Source: Pseudolactococcus reticulitermitis (GTDB taxonomy: Bacteria; Bacillota; Bacilli; Lactobacillales; Streptococcaceae). Taken from it: 64,000 nucleotides of DNA. The position numbers and the translations under genes were made by a program. Within the stretch, counting starts at the first letter, position 1; the number at the start of each line of letters is the position of its first letter. Where the stretch lies: the NCBI RefSeq assembly GCF_002260845.1, contig NZ_BEDT01000001.1:310001-374000 (forward strand), given 5' to 3'. Shown here in pieces: positions 25,732 through 33,626 of the stretch. The notes below the pieces were generated by a model, which had not been told where the DNA came from, ran no database searches, and worked only from the letters and a program-made list of their open reading frames with translations.

Positions 25732-26673
25732 TCATGACTCAACTTCCGAAACCTTGATTTGCCGGTAAAAGTTGTCATAGTTTGCTAGATTGACATATCC
25801 TGTCGTGGCTTCTTGCGCATTTAACATCCCCAGAACCATGGCTTTCTTCACATAATCTGTTAGGGGTTGCTTGTGGTAAATGCCGGAAACTAAGCCGGCA
25901 ACGGTTGAATCACCAGAACCAACAGGATTTTTAACCTCAATTTTTGGAATATCGACCTTGTAAATTTTTTCGCCAGCCTTGACCAACGCGCCGTCTGAAC
26001 CCAAAGACACAACAATGACTGGAATCTCACGTAAAAGTTCAGACTGTAAACTGTTTTTCAGTTCTGTCAAATTTGTGATTTCTGAGATGCCTAATAGACT
26101 TGCGACTTCCTCAGCGTTTGGCTTAATGAGGTAGGGTTGATGCGCATGTTGCACTGCCGCTAATAGCGATGCTCCAGACGTATCTAGCACGACTGGAATA
26201 TGCTTGTCATGCGCCATATCCAAGAGCTGATTGTAAAAATCAGTCGGTGCCCCCTTAGGGAGCGAGCCAGAAATGGCTAAGACTGTCGCTTCTTTTAGCA
26301 AGTCCTTTAAAATATGGTGAAAGTTTACTAACTCCGCTTCAGATACCGTTGGACCACTTTCCAAAATCTCAGTCTGTTCACCATTGTGTAAAATGGCGAT
26401 ACAGTTTCGAGTTTCCTGTGCGATTTCAGAAAAAGTATAAGCAATGCCTGCTTCAGCTAAGTTACGCTTGATAAATTCGCCTAAAGCACCGCCAAGCAAG
26501 CCCGTTGCCCTGAGTGGCTCATCTAATTGGTGCAAGATACGGCTGACATTCAAGCCTTTCCCACCTGCCGTTTTACGCGCTGCCTCACAACGATTGACCG
26601 TATCTAGCTTAAAGTCTGCTAAGGGATAGGCAATGTCAATTGATGGATTCATCGTGACTGTGACAATCATCAT
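25732..26673 (-). CDS. lacC: Tagatose-6-phosphate kinase (LacC/PfkB family)
   Basis: A 313-residue PfkB-family sugar kinase. The N-terminus VTMNPSIDIAYPL with RKTAGGKGLNVSRIL is the LacC/FruK signature. The second signature with the catalytic Asp is NPVGSGDSTVAGLVSGI. It phosphorylates tagatose 6-phosphate to the 1,6-bisphosphate; 1-phosphofructokinase activity is the alternative, but the AgaS/GatY-type context favours tagatose. It starts 7 bases after nagA and is followed after about 95 bases by the aldolase gene. Confidence 0.85.
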   Translation of the reverse strand: MMIVTVTMNPSIDIAYPLADFKLDTVNRCEAARKTAGGKGLNVSRILHQLDEPLRATGLLGGALGEFIKRNLAEAGIAYTFSEIAQETRNCIAILHNGEQTEILESGPTVSEAELVNFHHILKDLLKEATVLAISGSLPKGAPTDFYNQLLDMAHDKHIPVVLDTSGASLLAAVQHAHQPYLIKPNAEEVASLLGISEITNLTELKNSLQSELLREIPVIVVSLGSDGALVKAGEKIYKVDIPKIEVKNPVGSGDSTVAGLVSGIYHKQPLTDYVKKAMVLGMLNAQEATTGYVNLANYDNFYRQIKVSEVES

Positions 26674-26680
26674 TAGCCCC

Positions 26681-27832
26681 CTATCCTTTTTGATAGACAG
26701 ACACGCCGTCTAAATACGTTTCTTCTAGGTCAAGTTTATCTGATAAGATGATGAAATCTGCTGCTCGTCCTAGACGAATGCTACCGCAAACATGGTCAAT
26801 GTGACAACTTCTAGCTGGTACTTCTGTTGCCATATAAATCGCATCCGCTACTGTTGCTAAATTCCAATCGACGACATTTTTGACACCTTCAAATAATCGC
26901 AAGATGCTGCCAGCTAAACTGCCACCATTTTTCAAACGCGCTGCGCCGTCCTTCACAATCACTGGAAATTCTCCCAGGAAGTAATCGCCATCTGGCATGC
27001 CACCTGCCCGCATACAGTCTGTAATCAGGGCGATATTGTCAGGTGTTTTCGCCTGAATCAACGCCTTAGCTGCAACTGGATGCACATGGTGTCCGTCACA
27101 AATCAGCTCCGCAACGGTACCAGCTGATGTCATCGCTGCGCCAACCATGCCGGGTTCCCGATGGCTCAAACCACTCATGCCATTATAAGTATGGACGAAG
27201 ACACTCGCGCCGGCTTCGACAGAAGCTTTGGCTTGCTCATAAGTCGCATCACTGTGCCCCAAGGCAACGCTAACACCTTCATTGACCAGCGCCGCTGTAA
27301 ATTCGGCTGCCCCCTCTCTTTCTGGTGCAATCGCAATTTTTTTAATCATACCACCAGACAGGTCTTGCCACTTTTTAAAGACAGCCAAATCTGGATCTGT
27401 GAAATAACTTGGGTTCTGAGCGCCTTTATGTTTTTCAGTAAAGAACGGTCCTTCAAAGAAAATGCCCTGAATTTTCGCACCTGTTACCTCTTGATGATGT
27501 TGCCCAATCGTCTCACAGACATCGTTTAAAATCTCAACCGTTGATGTCAAGGTACTCGGTAAAAAGCTTGTGACACCGCAACTTAGCAGGCCTTGGGAAA
27601 TCGCCTCAAGACCTGCCACATCATGATCCATGACATCATGACCATGATAACCGTGAATATGTGTATCCACAAGACCCGGCGCTAGCCATTTACCTGAGTA
27701 ATCAAGGATATCCCCCACTGGTTTTTCTTTGGTATAAGCACCGAAGACACCATCTTCAACTGCTAAATAACCACCCATCTCAACCGAACTTGGCAAGAAG
27801 AAACGGTCTGCATGTAGATAATATTTGCTCAC
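26681..27832 (-). CDS. nagA: N-acetylglucosamine/N-acetylgalactosamine-6-phosphate deacetylase
   Basis: A 383-residue amidohydrolase removing the acetyl group from an N-acetylhexosamine 6-phosphate. Metal-site and substrate motifs are VDTHIHGYHGHDVMD, FEGPFF, ALGHSDATYEQA, VHTYNGMSGLSHREPG and LITDCMRAGG with the catalytic Asp. The downstream tagatose pathway and the upstream AgaS suggest that here it acts on N-acetylgalactosamine 6-phosphate (AgaA role). It may also be the cell's general NagA. It lies 24 bases after agaS. Confidence 0.88.
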   Translation of the reverse strand: MSKYYLHADRFFLPSSVEMGGYLAVEDGVFGAYTKEKPVGDILDYSGKWLAPGLVDTHIHGYHGHDVMDHDVAGLEAISQGLLSCGVTSFLPSTLTSTVEILNDVCETIGQHHQEVTGAKIQGIFFEGPFFTEKHKGAQNPSYFTDPDLAVFKKWQDLSGGMIKKIAIAPEREGAAEFTAALVNEGVSVALGHSDATYEQAKASVEAGASVFVHTYNGMSGLSHREPGMVGAAMTSAGTVAELICDGHHVHPVAAKALIQAKTPDNIALITDCMRAGGMPDGDYFLGEFPVIVKDGAARLKNGGSLAGSILRLFEGVKNVVDWNLATVADAIYMATEVPARSCHIDHVCGSIRLGRAADFIILSDKLDLEETYLDGVSVYQKG

Positions 27833-27856
27833 TTTACTCCCTCGCTTTTCTGATGA

Positions 27857-29029
27857 TTAATTCTCAAATGAATGAATGGTAACACCCTGCACAACGCGGT
27901 TAACAGTGCCAGTTGCTGATGGTGTATCTGGCGTATTCCCGACTTTGATTGAGGTCAATAAAGAAATGATTTGTGCCACGACGATACAAGGAAAGGCAAC
28001 ATAGGCCTCCGGCAGAAGTGGCAAGCCTTTTTCAAATTCAATGGTTTCACCAGCAAAATCTTGTCCGACTTTTGGTTGGGCAATGGCAATCACTGAATTA
28101 GCAATCCCATCTTGATCCATTTCGTTTAGCATATCGAGATCATATTGTCTGGCATACGTATCATTATTGACGAAATCAAAGACCAAGGTTTTTTCATTGA
28201 TAAATGATTTTGGACCGTGACGGAAACCTAAAGACGAGTCAAAGATGGTCGCCACTTGACCAGCTGTTAATTCCAATACTTTTAATTGTGCTTCACGTGT
28301 CAAGCCAGCCAAAGCACCTGTCCCCAGATAAATAATCCGATTGAAGTCACGGTTGATAATATCTGCAATGTCACATTCCCGATTGATGATGTCTGCTGCT
28401 ATGGTAGCCATCGTCTTCACATAAAGTTCTTTGTCAGCTTCGGCTGCTGTATCAAAGACGAGTAAAGCGGTTAACATCATACAACTAAAACTACTTGTCA
28501 TGGCAAAACCTAAGTCAAGCGATGCTTCTGGTTGTAATAATAACAGATTATTATCATCATTTTCGGCAGCCTTGGCAAGCATACCTGCCTTCGCACACGT
28601 GATGGAAATGTGGTAAATATTTTTAACAACTTGATTGGCAATCTCAACAGCTGCAACACTTTCAGGACTATTACCACTTCGAGCAAATGAGACTAGAACT
28701 GTCAAATCATCAGGACGTAAATAATCTAACGGACTCCCAACAATATCAGTTGTCGCAACACTTTCATAGGTAAAACCTGTATCACCCTGACGATTTAAGT
28801 AAGGTGTGATGGTATCGCCAACATAACAAGAGGTGCCTGCTCCAGTGAAAATCACTCTAACGCTACCTGTCGTTGCTGCTTTAACTTTCGCTAAGAAAGC
28901 AGCAATCTCTGATTTTTGAGCCATGAAATTTTCAAAGGCTTCTAACCAGACTTGGGGTTGTTGCTTGATTTCACGCGTTGTATGGCTAGCCCCTAATTTT
29001 TCTAGTTCTTCCGTTGAATAGTTAAACAT
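27857..29029 (-). CDS. agaS: AgaS-type sugar-phosphate isomerase/deaminase
   Basis: A 390-residue protein with two SIS domains: FTGAGTSCYVGDTITPYL near 60-80 and YLGTGALAGLTREAQLKVLELTAGQV in the second. AgaS converts galactosamine 6-phosphate to tagatose 6-phosphate with loss of ammonia. I choose the ATG at 29029 (MFNYSTEELEKLG) because GGGAGGAAAG lies just upstream. A longer frame to 29116 adds 29 residues unlike the family and no site. It is the first gene of the catabolic operon and its 200-base upstream region is control sequence. Confidence 0.85.
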   Translation of the reverse strand: MFNYSTEELEKLGASHTTREIKQQPQVWLEAFENFMAQKSEIAAFLAKVKAATTGSVRVIFTGAGTSCYVGDTITPYLNRQGDTGFTYESVATTDIVGSPLDYLRPDDLTVLVSFARSGNSPESVAAVEIANQVVKNIYHISITCAKAGMLAKAAENDDNNLLLLQPEASLDLGFAMTSSFSCMMLTALLVFDTAAEADKELYVKTMATIAADIINRECDIADIINRDFNRIIYLGTGALAGLTREAQLKVLELTAGQVATIFDSSLGFRHGPKSFINEKTLVFDFVNNDTYARQYDLDMLNEMDQDGIANSVIAIAQPKVGQDFAGETIEFEKGLPLLPEAYVAFPCIVVAQIISLLTSIKVGNTPDTPSATGTVNRVVQGVTIHSFEN

Positions 29030-29139
29030 TTTCTTTCCTCCCTTGATATAGGTCATCATAAGTGGCCTGACACGCTCATGTGTACCTTTACTTTCAAATA
29101 CTTTGATGAGCATCATAGCTAGAATACCAGGCTATGTAG

Positions 29140-29170
29140 CACATGCCTTGTCTTTTAGACTAGGCATGTG
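29140..29170. promoter_or_regulatory. Hairpin in the agaS control region
   Basis: CACATGCCT-t-GTCT-ttt-AGAC-t-AGGCATGTG forms a 13-bp stem with one mismatch and no T-run on either side. It lies between the regulator gene and agaS. An extended -10 candidate (TGGTATTCT, minus strand, 29121-29129) lies just downstream. A second inverted repeat GTTTGA...TCAAAC spans 29187-29210. These may be operator or leader structures of the agaS operon. Confidence 0.4.
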
Positions 29171-29233
29171 AGTATTGACTATGTGAGTTTGACAATCATA
29201 ATGATCAAACTTAAAGGTGTTGATTTTTTCTGA

Positions 29234-29962
29234 TTAGGATCTCAGATGGACTGTTTTATACTTGAATTGGTCGCCCCTCGCCACACTCAAGGTATACTCT
29301 ATAATTTCATTTTTTGAATTATAGGTCGTCCTCACGAGATTTAAGACAGGGGTTCCTTCATGAATACCCAGAAATCCACTGTCATTAAGCCGTGCAATGC
29401 CTGCATAAAATTCTTCCTCGGCCAGTTTGACGATTTGACCATAATCTTCAGAAAAAATCTCATAAAGTGGCTTTTTAGCCAACGTTTCTTCTGTCAAGGA
29501 TAGAAATAGCTTCAAAGGCAGATAAGTTCTTTCCAGCATCATCGGGACACCGTCGGCAAGTCTCAATCGTTTAATTTTGATCAGTTTCTCACCTAAAGAA
29601 ACATTTAATTTATCTGCAAAATATTTACTGGCTTCAACCACACGGTATAACAAAATTTTTGTTTCTGGGGTTCTCCCTAAAGATTTCATCTGATCTGTAA
29701 AACTATAGGCACCTGATAAATTTGCCGTATGATTTTTTAAATCCGAAACAAATGTTCCTTTGCCGTGCCGGCGATAAATGTAATTCATTTGCTCTAATTC
29801 TTGCAAAGCCTGTCGAACAGTTGTCCGGCTGACACCATATTGCTCAACCAAGTCTCGCTCTGAGGGCAACATAGAATCGGGTTCAAGTTCGTTTTCTATC
29901 TTTCCTTTTAGCAGATCAACTAATTGATCATACAATGGTCGCTTTCTATTTGACCTTACCAT
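29234..29962 (-). CDS. GntR-family regulator with UTRA domain, amino-sugar cluster
   Basis: A 242-residue regulator. The GntR winged helix (RPLYDQLVDLLKGKIENEL, LPSERDLVEQYGVSRTTVRQALQ, GKGTFVS) covers about 8-75 and a UTRA ligand-binding domain follows to the end. By position between the PTS genes and agaS it is the likely repressor of both, relieved by a sugar phosphate (AgaR/NagR-like). GGAGGAATTGAT precedes the ATG. A TGGT-N4-ACCA palindrome sits at its own promoter and a second lies in front of the PTS operon. Confidence 0.85.
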   Translation of the reverse strand: MVRSNRKRPLYDQLVDLLKGKIENELEPDSMLPSERDLVEQYGVSRTTVRQALQELEQMNYIYRRHGKGTFVSDLKNHTANLSGAYSFTDQMKSLGRTPETKILLYRVVEASKYFADKLNVSLGEKLIKIKRLRLADGVPMMLERTYLPLKLFLSLTEETLAKKPLYEIFSEDYGQIVKLAEEEFYAGIARLNDSGFLGIHEGTPVLNLVRTTYNSKNEIIEYTLSVARGDQFKYKTVHLRS

Positions 29963-29980
29963 ATCAATTCCTCCTTGTAC

Positions 29981-29994
29981 GTGGTTATGACCAC
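29981..29994. promoter_or_regulatory. Candidate operator of the GntR regulator (own gene)
   Basis: GTGGTTATGACCAC is a near-perfect palindrome directly downstream of a minus-strand TATAAT (30002-30007) and upstream of the regulator's ribosome site. It shares TGGT-N4-ACCA with the site at 33397 and resembles known GntR/UTRA operators. Confidence 0.6.
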
Positions 29995-30118
29995 TAACAA
30001 GATTATACTATAATCCGCTTTAAAGATATATAGATATCAACTTATTTGACTTAAATTGTTATAGGACTCGACAGAGCTTCCTTAGAAACAATTGCTGACA
30101 TTACTGTTAAGGTCAGTA

Positions 30119-31135
30119 TTATTGAGGCCAGATGGATGGCCAGATACCAAGACCAGAACCTAACAAGCCGAGAATGAGCAACAGACCAATACATTTAAGT
30201 GGTGTAAAGCTTTTCTTAGCCATCAAGAGATAAAGCAACAGAGTCAATGCCAACGGAATGATTTGTGGCAAAATACCATCCAAGATTTCTTGAATATTGA
30301 TTTTCACTGGTACTTTATTGTAATCATTGTAAGTGATTTGATAATCGCCAGTGCCTAAATCTTTGACAGATGCCCCTTCTTGGAAAGTCTCTTCATCACC
30401 ATCGACATAGAGTTTTTCGCCGTATCTTTCAAGACCTTCTTTGCTGACTACCGTCGTAATGGCGGTGGCTTCATTGGTTGTCCCATTTGGAATTTCTAGA
30501 CCCAATTTTGTTGAACCGTACACACAAGTTAGTGAGCCAACAATGAAAATCCCCAAAATACTTGCGGCACGTGTGAATTCTTTGGCATTCTCCGTCAAAA
30601 CTGAAATCGCATTTGTGCCCAGCTTGTAGGACCAGTGCATTAAGTACCAACGAATGGCAAATTGTGCAATATTGAAGACAAGTAAGAAGATGAATGGCCC
30701 TGCGATGTTGCCATCAATTGCCATGTTTGATGTGATACCAGCTGTGATTGGCACTAACGTGAACCAGAAGAGGGCATCTCCGATACCGCCAAGAGGTCCC
30801 ATGGCTGCCACACGAACCGCACGGATGGTTGGAATATCTGTTTTATTTTGCTCGAGCGAAAGAATAATCCCCATTACAAAAGTTACCAAGAATGGATGGG
30901 TATTAAAGAACTCCAAGTTATGACTCATGGATGCTGCTAAGTCATCTTTGTTATCTTTGTGAATTTTTTTCAGCCCTGGTAAGATACCATATAACCAGCC
31001 GGCTGCCTGCATTCTTTCATAGTTGAAAGAAGCTTGCAAGAATAAGGAACGCCAAACCATTTTATTTAATGTTTTTTTATCCAATGGTTCAGAGGGTGTT
31101 AAGTTTTGATAATTATCTGGAATGTTATATGCCAT
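30119..31135 (-). CDS. PTS enzyme IID, mannose/N-acetylgalactosamine family
   Basis: A membrane protein of 338 residues. The N-terminal signature LFLQASFNYERMQAAGWLYGILPGLK is that of IID. It then has several membrane segments, a soluble insert rich in charged residues (KEGLERYGEKLYVDGDEETFQEG) at about 215-275, and a final hydrophobic hairpin. With IIC it forms the sugar channel. The ATG at 31135 has GGAGGTGAAG 3 bases upstream; a start at 31156 does not. It overlaps the IIC gene by 11 bases and is the last gene of the PTS operon. Confidence 0.88.
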   Translation of the reverse strand: MAYNIPDNYQNLTPSEPLDKKTLNKMVWRSLFLQASFNYERMQAAGWLYGILPGLKKIHKDNKDDLAASMSHNLEFFNTHPFLVTFVMGIILSLEQNKTDIPTIRAVRVAAMGPLGGIGDALFWFTLVPITAGITSNMAIDGNIAGPFIFLLVFNIAQFAIRWYLMHWSYKLGTNAISVLTENAKEFTRAASILGIFIVGSLTCVYGSTKLGLEIPNGTTNEATAITTVVSKEGLERYGEKLYVDGDEETFQEGASVKDLGTGDYQITYNDYNKVPVKINIQEILDGILPQIIPLALTLLLYLLMAKKSFTPLKCIGLLLILGLLGSGLGIWPSIWPQ

Positions 31136-31931
31136 CTTCTTCACCTCCAAAATCACTTTGATTAGCTGTTGCTACTTTGAATTTTGCTTGAATTTGATAA
31201 TCCCAGAAAGCGATTGCAAATCCGATAAATGCTAAGATAATGAGTGCTGGACCTGATAAGCTTGGGGCTGCCATGACGATTGTTGCCAAGCCGAAGCCCA
31301 TGAAATAGAAGCCCCACATCTCTTTTGAAACCATTACTTTTAAGAGAATGGCAAAGCCGACATAGCGCATCATACCACCAGCAGCACCGAGACCGCCCAT
31401 CAACCATTTTGGAATGGCATCAACAACTTGTTGACCAAACGTCGCACCGCCGATAAAGAATAATGTCACAACGAGACCAAATGCTGCACCAATTGCTGCC
31501 ATAGCAAGATAGTTGATTTTGTCGATCCCTTTTGGATTCGCTTCATGTGCATAGCGATCTGCAATTGACATCACTGGTGACATCAAAGAGAAAAGTAACG
31601 TCACGGCATATTGACCTAACAGTGAGAATGGAATGGCTGTTGCAACTGCTACAGTTGGTTCCAATTTCAAGGTAATGGCAAGGACTGCTGCCATGATACC
31701 GCCAATAACGGCATTCGGTGGTTGAGCGCCTCCAACCGGCATGTTACCGATAGTCATTAACTGATATGTCCCACCGACAATCAGACCAGTTTGTAAGTCA
31801 CCCAGAATCAAACCAACAACCATACCCGTAACAATCGGTTGATACAAAGATTCTAAGAAACTGAACTGATCGATTGCTGCAATGAATGTGATGAGAAAAA
31901 TGAGTAAAATTTGTAAAATATTATAATCCAT
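31125..31931 (-). CDS. PTS enzyme IIC, mannose/N-acetylgalactosamine family
   Basis: A 268-residue membrane protein. Features of IIC are LEPIVTGMVVGLILGDLQTGLIVGGTYQLMTIG-type segments (here LYQPIVTGMVVGL and QTGLIVGGTYQLMTIG), GAQPPNAVIGGIMAAVLAI, and a string of hydrophobic helices. It binds and transports the sugar together with IID. A spacer of 135 bases with a GTGTGATCACAC palindrome separates it from the IIB gene. Confidence 0.88.
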   Translation of the reverse strand: MDYNILQILLIFLITFIAAIDQFSFLESLYQPIVTGMVVGLILGDLQTGLIVGGTYQLMTIGNMPVGGAQPPNAVIGGIMAAVLAITLKLEPTVAVATAIPFSLLGQYAVTLLFSLMSPVMSIADRYAHEANPKGIDKINYLAMAAIGAAFGLVVTLFFIGGATFGQQVVDAIPKWLMGGLGAAGGMMRYVGFAILLKVMVSKEMWGFYFMGFGLATIVMAAPSLSGPALIILAFIGFAIAFWDYQIQAKFKVATANQSDFGGEEDGI

Positions 31932-31964
31932 TTTCGTTCCCTCCTATACGATAGGTTTTAGAGT

Positions 31965-31976
31965 GTGTGATCACAC
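31965..31976. promoter_or_regulatory. Perfect 12-bp palindrome between IIB and IIC genes
   Basis: GTGTGATCACAC lies 34 bases before the IIC start codon in the longest gap of the PTS operon. It may be an operator or a short mRNA hairpin. No matching copy was noticed elsewhere in the window. Confidence 0.3.
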
Positions 31977-32066
31977 CCCAGTATAGTCAATATAACCAAA
32001 AGTTAAAGTTAGAGACTAGCCACAAGATTTGACGATATAGCCGCAGTCTTGTTTTTAGAAAAAACC

Positions 32067-32549
32067 TTAACTAAACAACTTTTCAGAGTCCTCAGCCGCC
32101 GTTGTTGGTACTCGGCGAATTTCAAGTGCTACTCCTTTCTCTTTGAGTTCTCTAAACGCTGCAACATCTGTGTCGTCAACTGCGACCGTTGTTGCAACTT
32201 GTCGTTTGCCTTCAGCCATATGCATATTACCAATATTCAATTTTTTGATGGGCACACCCCCTCTTACCAATGTCAAGACATCTTCTGGATTTTCACAAAT
32301 GATGAAAATCTTTTGGCGAGGTGCTGCCTTATGAATAATCTCAATCGTTTTTTCTAAAGTGAAATAACGTGTTTGGACACCTGCCGGTGCTGCCATATCC
32401 ATTAAACCTTGACGCGTTTTGTCTCCAGCCACCTTGTCATTAGCGACTAAAATCAAATTGGCACCTAATGTCCCATTCCATTGCGTTGCAACTTGACCAT
32501 GAATGAGACGATTGTCAATTCTTGTTAATAAAATATTAGGTTCACCCAT
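32067..32549 (-). CDS. PTS enzyme IIB, mannose/N-acetylgalactosamine family
   Basis: A 160-residue cytoplasmic phosphocarrier. ILLTRIDNRLIHGQVATQW contains the phosphorylated His of IIB-Man family proteins, and NILLVANDKVAGD-type residues follow (LILVANDKVAGDKTRQGLM). It takes phosphate from IIA and passes it to the sugar during transport. It lies after the YajC-like gene. Confidence 0.9.
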   Translation of the reverse strand: MGEPNILLTRIDNRLIHGQVATQWNGTLGANLILVANDKVAGDKTRQGLMDMAAPAGVQTRYFTLEKTIEIIHKAAPRQKIFIICENPEDVLTLVRGGVPIKKLNIGNMHMAEGKRQVATTVAVDDTDVAAFRELKEKGVALEIRRVPTTAAEDSEKLFS

Positions 32550-32581
32550 CTTACTATCCTCCCAGATATATGCTAAATTGA

Positions 32582-32860
32582 TTACACAATAATTTGTGAA
32601 ATCGCGTAACGTGACACTTCCATAATGGCACCCGATTTAATTTCAATATCGACTGTCTCTTTTCCGACCGTTCTAATTACTCCAAAGATACCATTAGATA
32701 ATTGCACTTTTTGACCCACAGCTAAGCCAGTATGTAAGTCTGCAAAATATTTCTTTTGCTTCTTCATTTTTGTCAAACTGAACAGGTAATAAATGATAAT
32801 AAATATGACAATGAAGCCAATCAAGGTGATTGATGAGGCTAAGATTGATTCCCACATCAT
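32582..32860 (-). CDS. YajC-like small membrane protein in the PTS operon
   Basis: A 92-residue protein with one N-terminal membrane helix (SITLIGFIVIFIIIYYLFSL), then KKQKKYFADLHTGLAVGQKVQLSNGIFGVI, the pattern of the YajC family that otherwise accompanies SecDF. Its start overlaps the IIA stop by one base, so it belongs to this operon. YajC-like genes also occur in streptococcal amino-sugar PTS loci, where their role is unclear. The helix could stabilise the transporter in the membrane; this is inference. Confidence 0.75.
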   Translation of the reverse strand: MMWESILASSITLIGFIVIFIIIYYLFSLTKMKKQKKYFADLHTGLAVGQKVQLSNGIFGVIRTVGKETVDIEIKSGAIMEVSRYAISQIIV

Positions 32861-33303
32861 TAAATTCCTCCCTCTTCGTCGTCGACCGTTTGCATTTCAG
32901 ACTCTTGTGGTAGCTGCGCATGGACTAAGCCGTTTTTCCCCGCCTCCAATGCCATCGCAATAAAATCAGCTAAGCTCTCAGCACCATATCGTAGCACCAT
33001 CGATTCTAACAATATTGGCAAGTTAGCACCGGCAATGACTTCAACATCCTCAAACGCTTGTGCTTCAATCATCGCCGTCCGAAATGGTGTCCCACCTAAT
33101 AAGTCTGAGAAAACGATGACACCTGAGCATTTTTGACGTAGCTCTGACATTGCCTGTCGCATATCTTCAGAAAACGTTTCCAAAGATTTTTCTTCTAAAA
33201 AGCACACAGTTTCAAAATTTTCTTGTTGTCCTGCAATCATTTCGAGTGCACCACTCAGTCCTGTTGCAAAAGACCCATGCCCCGTCAATATACATCCAAT
33301 CAT
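32860..33303 (-). CDS. PTS enzyme IIA, mannose/N-acetylgalactosamine family
   Basis: A 147-residue cytoplasmic phosphocarrier. CILTGHGSFATGLSGALEMI holds the phosphorylated His9. SGVIVFSDLLGGTPFRTAM and EVIAGANLPILLES are typical of the IIA-Man fold. The C-terminal acidic tail (ESEMQTVDDEEGGI) is extra. It receives phosphate from HPr and is the first gene of the PTS operon. Confidence 0.9.
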   Translation of the reverse strand: MIGCILTGHGSFATGLSGALEMIAGQQENFETVCFLEEKSLETFSEDMRQAMSELRQKCSGVIVFSDLLGGTPFRTAMIEAQAFEDVEVIAGANLPILLESMVLRYGAESLADFIAMALEAGKNGLVHAQLPQESEMQTVDDEEGGI

Positions 33304-33396
33304 TTCATACTCCTCCTTTTCAAATCATCTAAAATCATTAAACACCCCGAGAAATTTATGGTTCTAAATCTAGTAAAGCGAGTTAATTTCCTTAAC

Positions 33397-33408
33397 TGGT
33401 ACCTACCA
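33397..33408. promoter_or_regulatory. Candidate operator of the GntR regulator (PTS operon)
   Basis: TGGTACCTACCA has the same TGGT-N4-ACCA form as the site at 29981. It lies about 10-20 bases downstream of the predicted PTS transcription start, which suits roadblock repression. Confidence 0.55.
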
Positions 33409-33425
33409 CCATACATCTCACTTAT

Positions 33426-33454
33426 ATATTATCATGCTTTAATAACCTTGTCAA
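33426..33454 (-). promoter_or_regulatory. PTS operon promoter
   Basis: On the minus strand TTGACA (33449-33454), a spacer of 17 and TAATAT (33426-33431). It has a perfect -35 and a good -10. Confidence 0.7.
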
Positions 33455-33471
33455 TAGGTTTTAAGAAAAAA

Positions 33472-33486
33472 ATAAAACGTTTTCAT
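33472..33486. promoter_or_regulatory. Candidate cre upstream of the PTS promoter
   Basis: ATGAAAACGTTTTAT on the minus strand matches the cre core TGNAANCGNWNN and lies about 20 bases upstream of the -35. It suggests CcpA control of the amino-sugar PTS. Confidence 0.5.
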
Positions 33487-33577
33487 TTTTTTGAATCACT
33501 AGTGAACTCATTGCCTAAATGACTGGAAATGCGTGACCGATGACAACTGTCATATCTTTGACGCATCCCTAAGTATC

Positions 33578-33601
33578 AAAAAAACAGCCTCTCGACTGTT
33601 T
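33578..33601 (-). terminator. Terminator of alaS
   Basis: AAACAG-tcgagagg-CTGTTT followed by more T on the minus strand, about 25 bases past the alaS stop. Confidence 0.65.
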
Positions 33602-33626
33602 CTTATCCGTTTCGTATCAATAATGC

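Noticed and set aside
29187-29210. FabT-like halves GTTTGA...TCAAAC before agaS
   Set aside because: The half-sites are 12 bases apart instead of 3, so this does not fit a FabT box.
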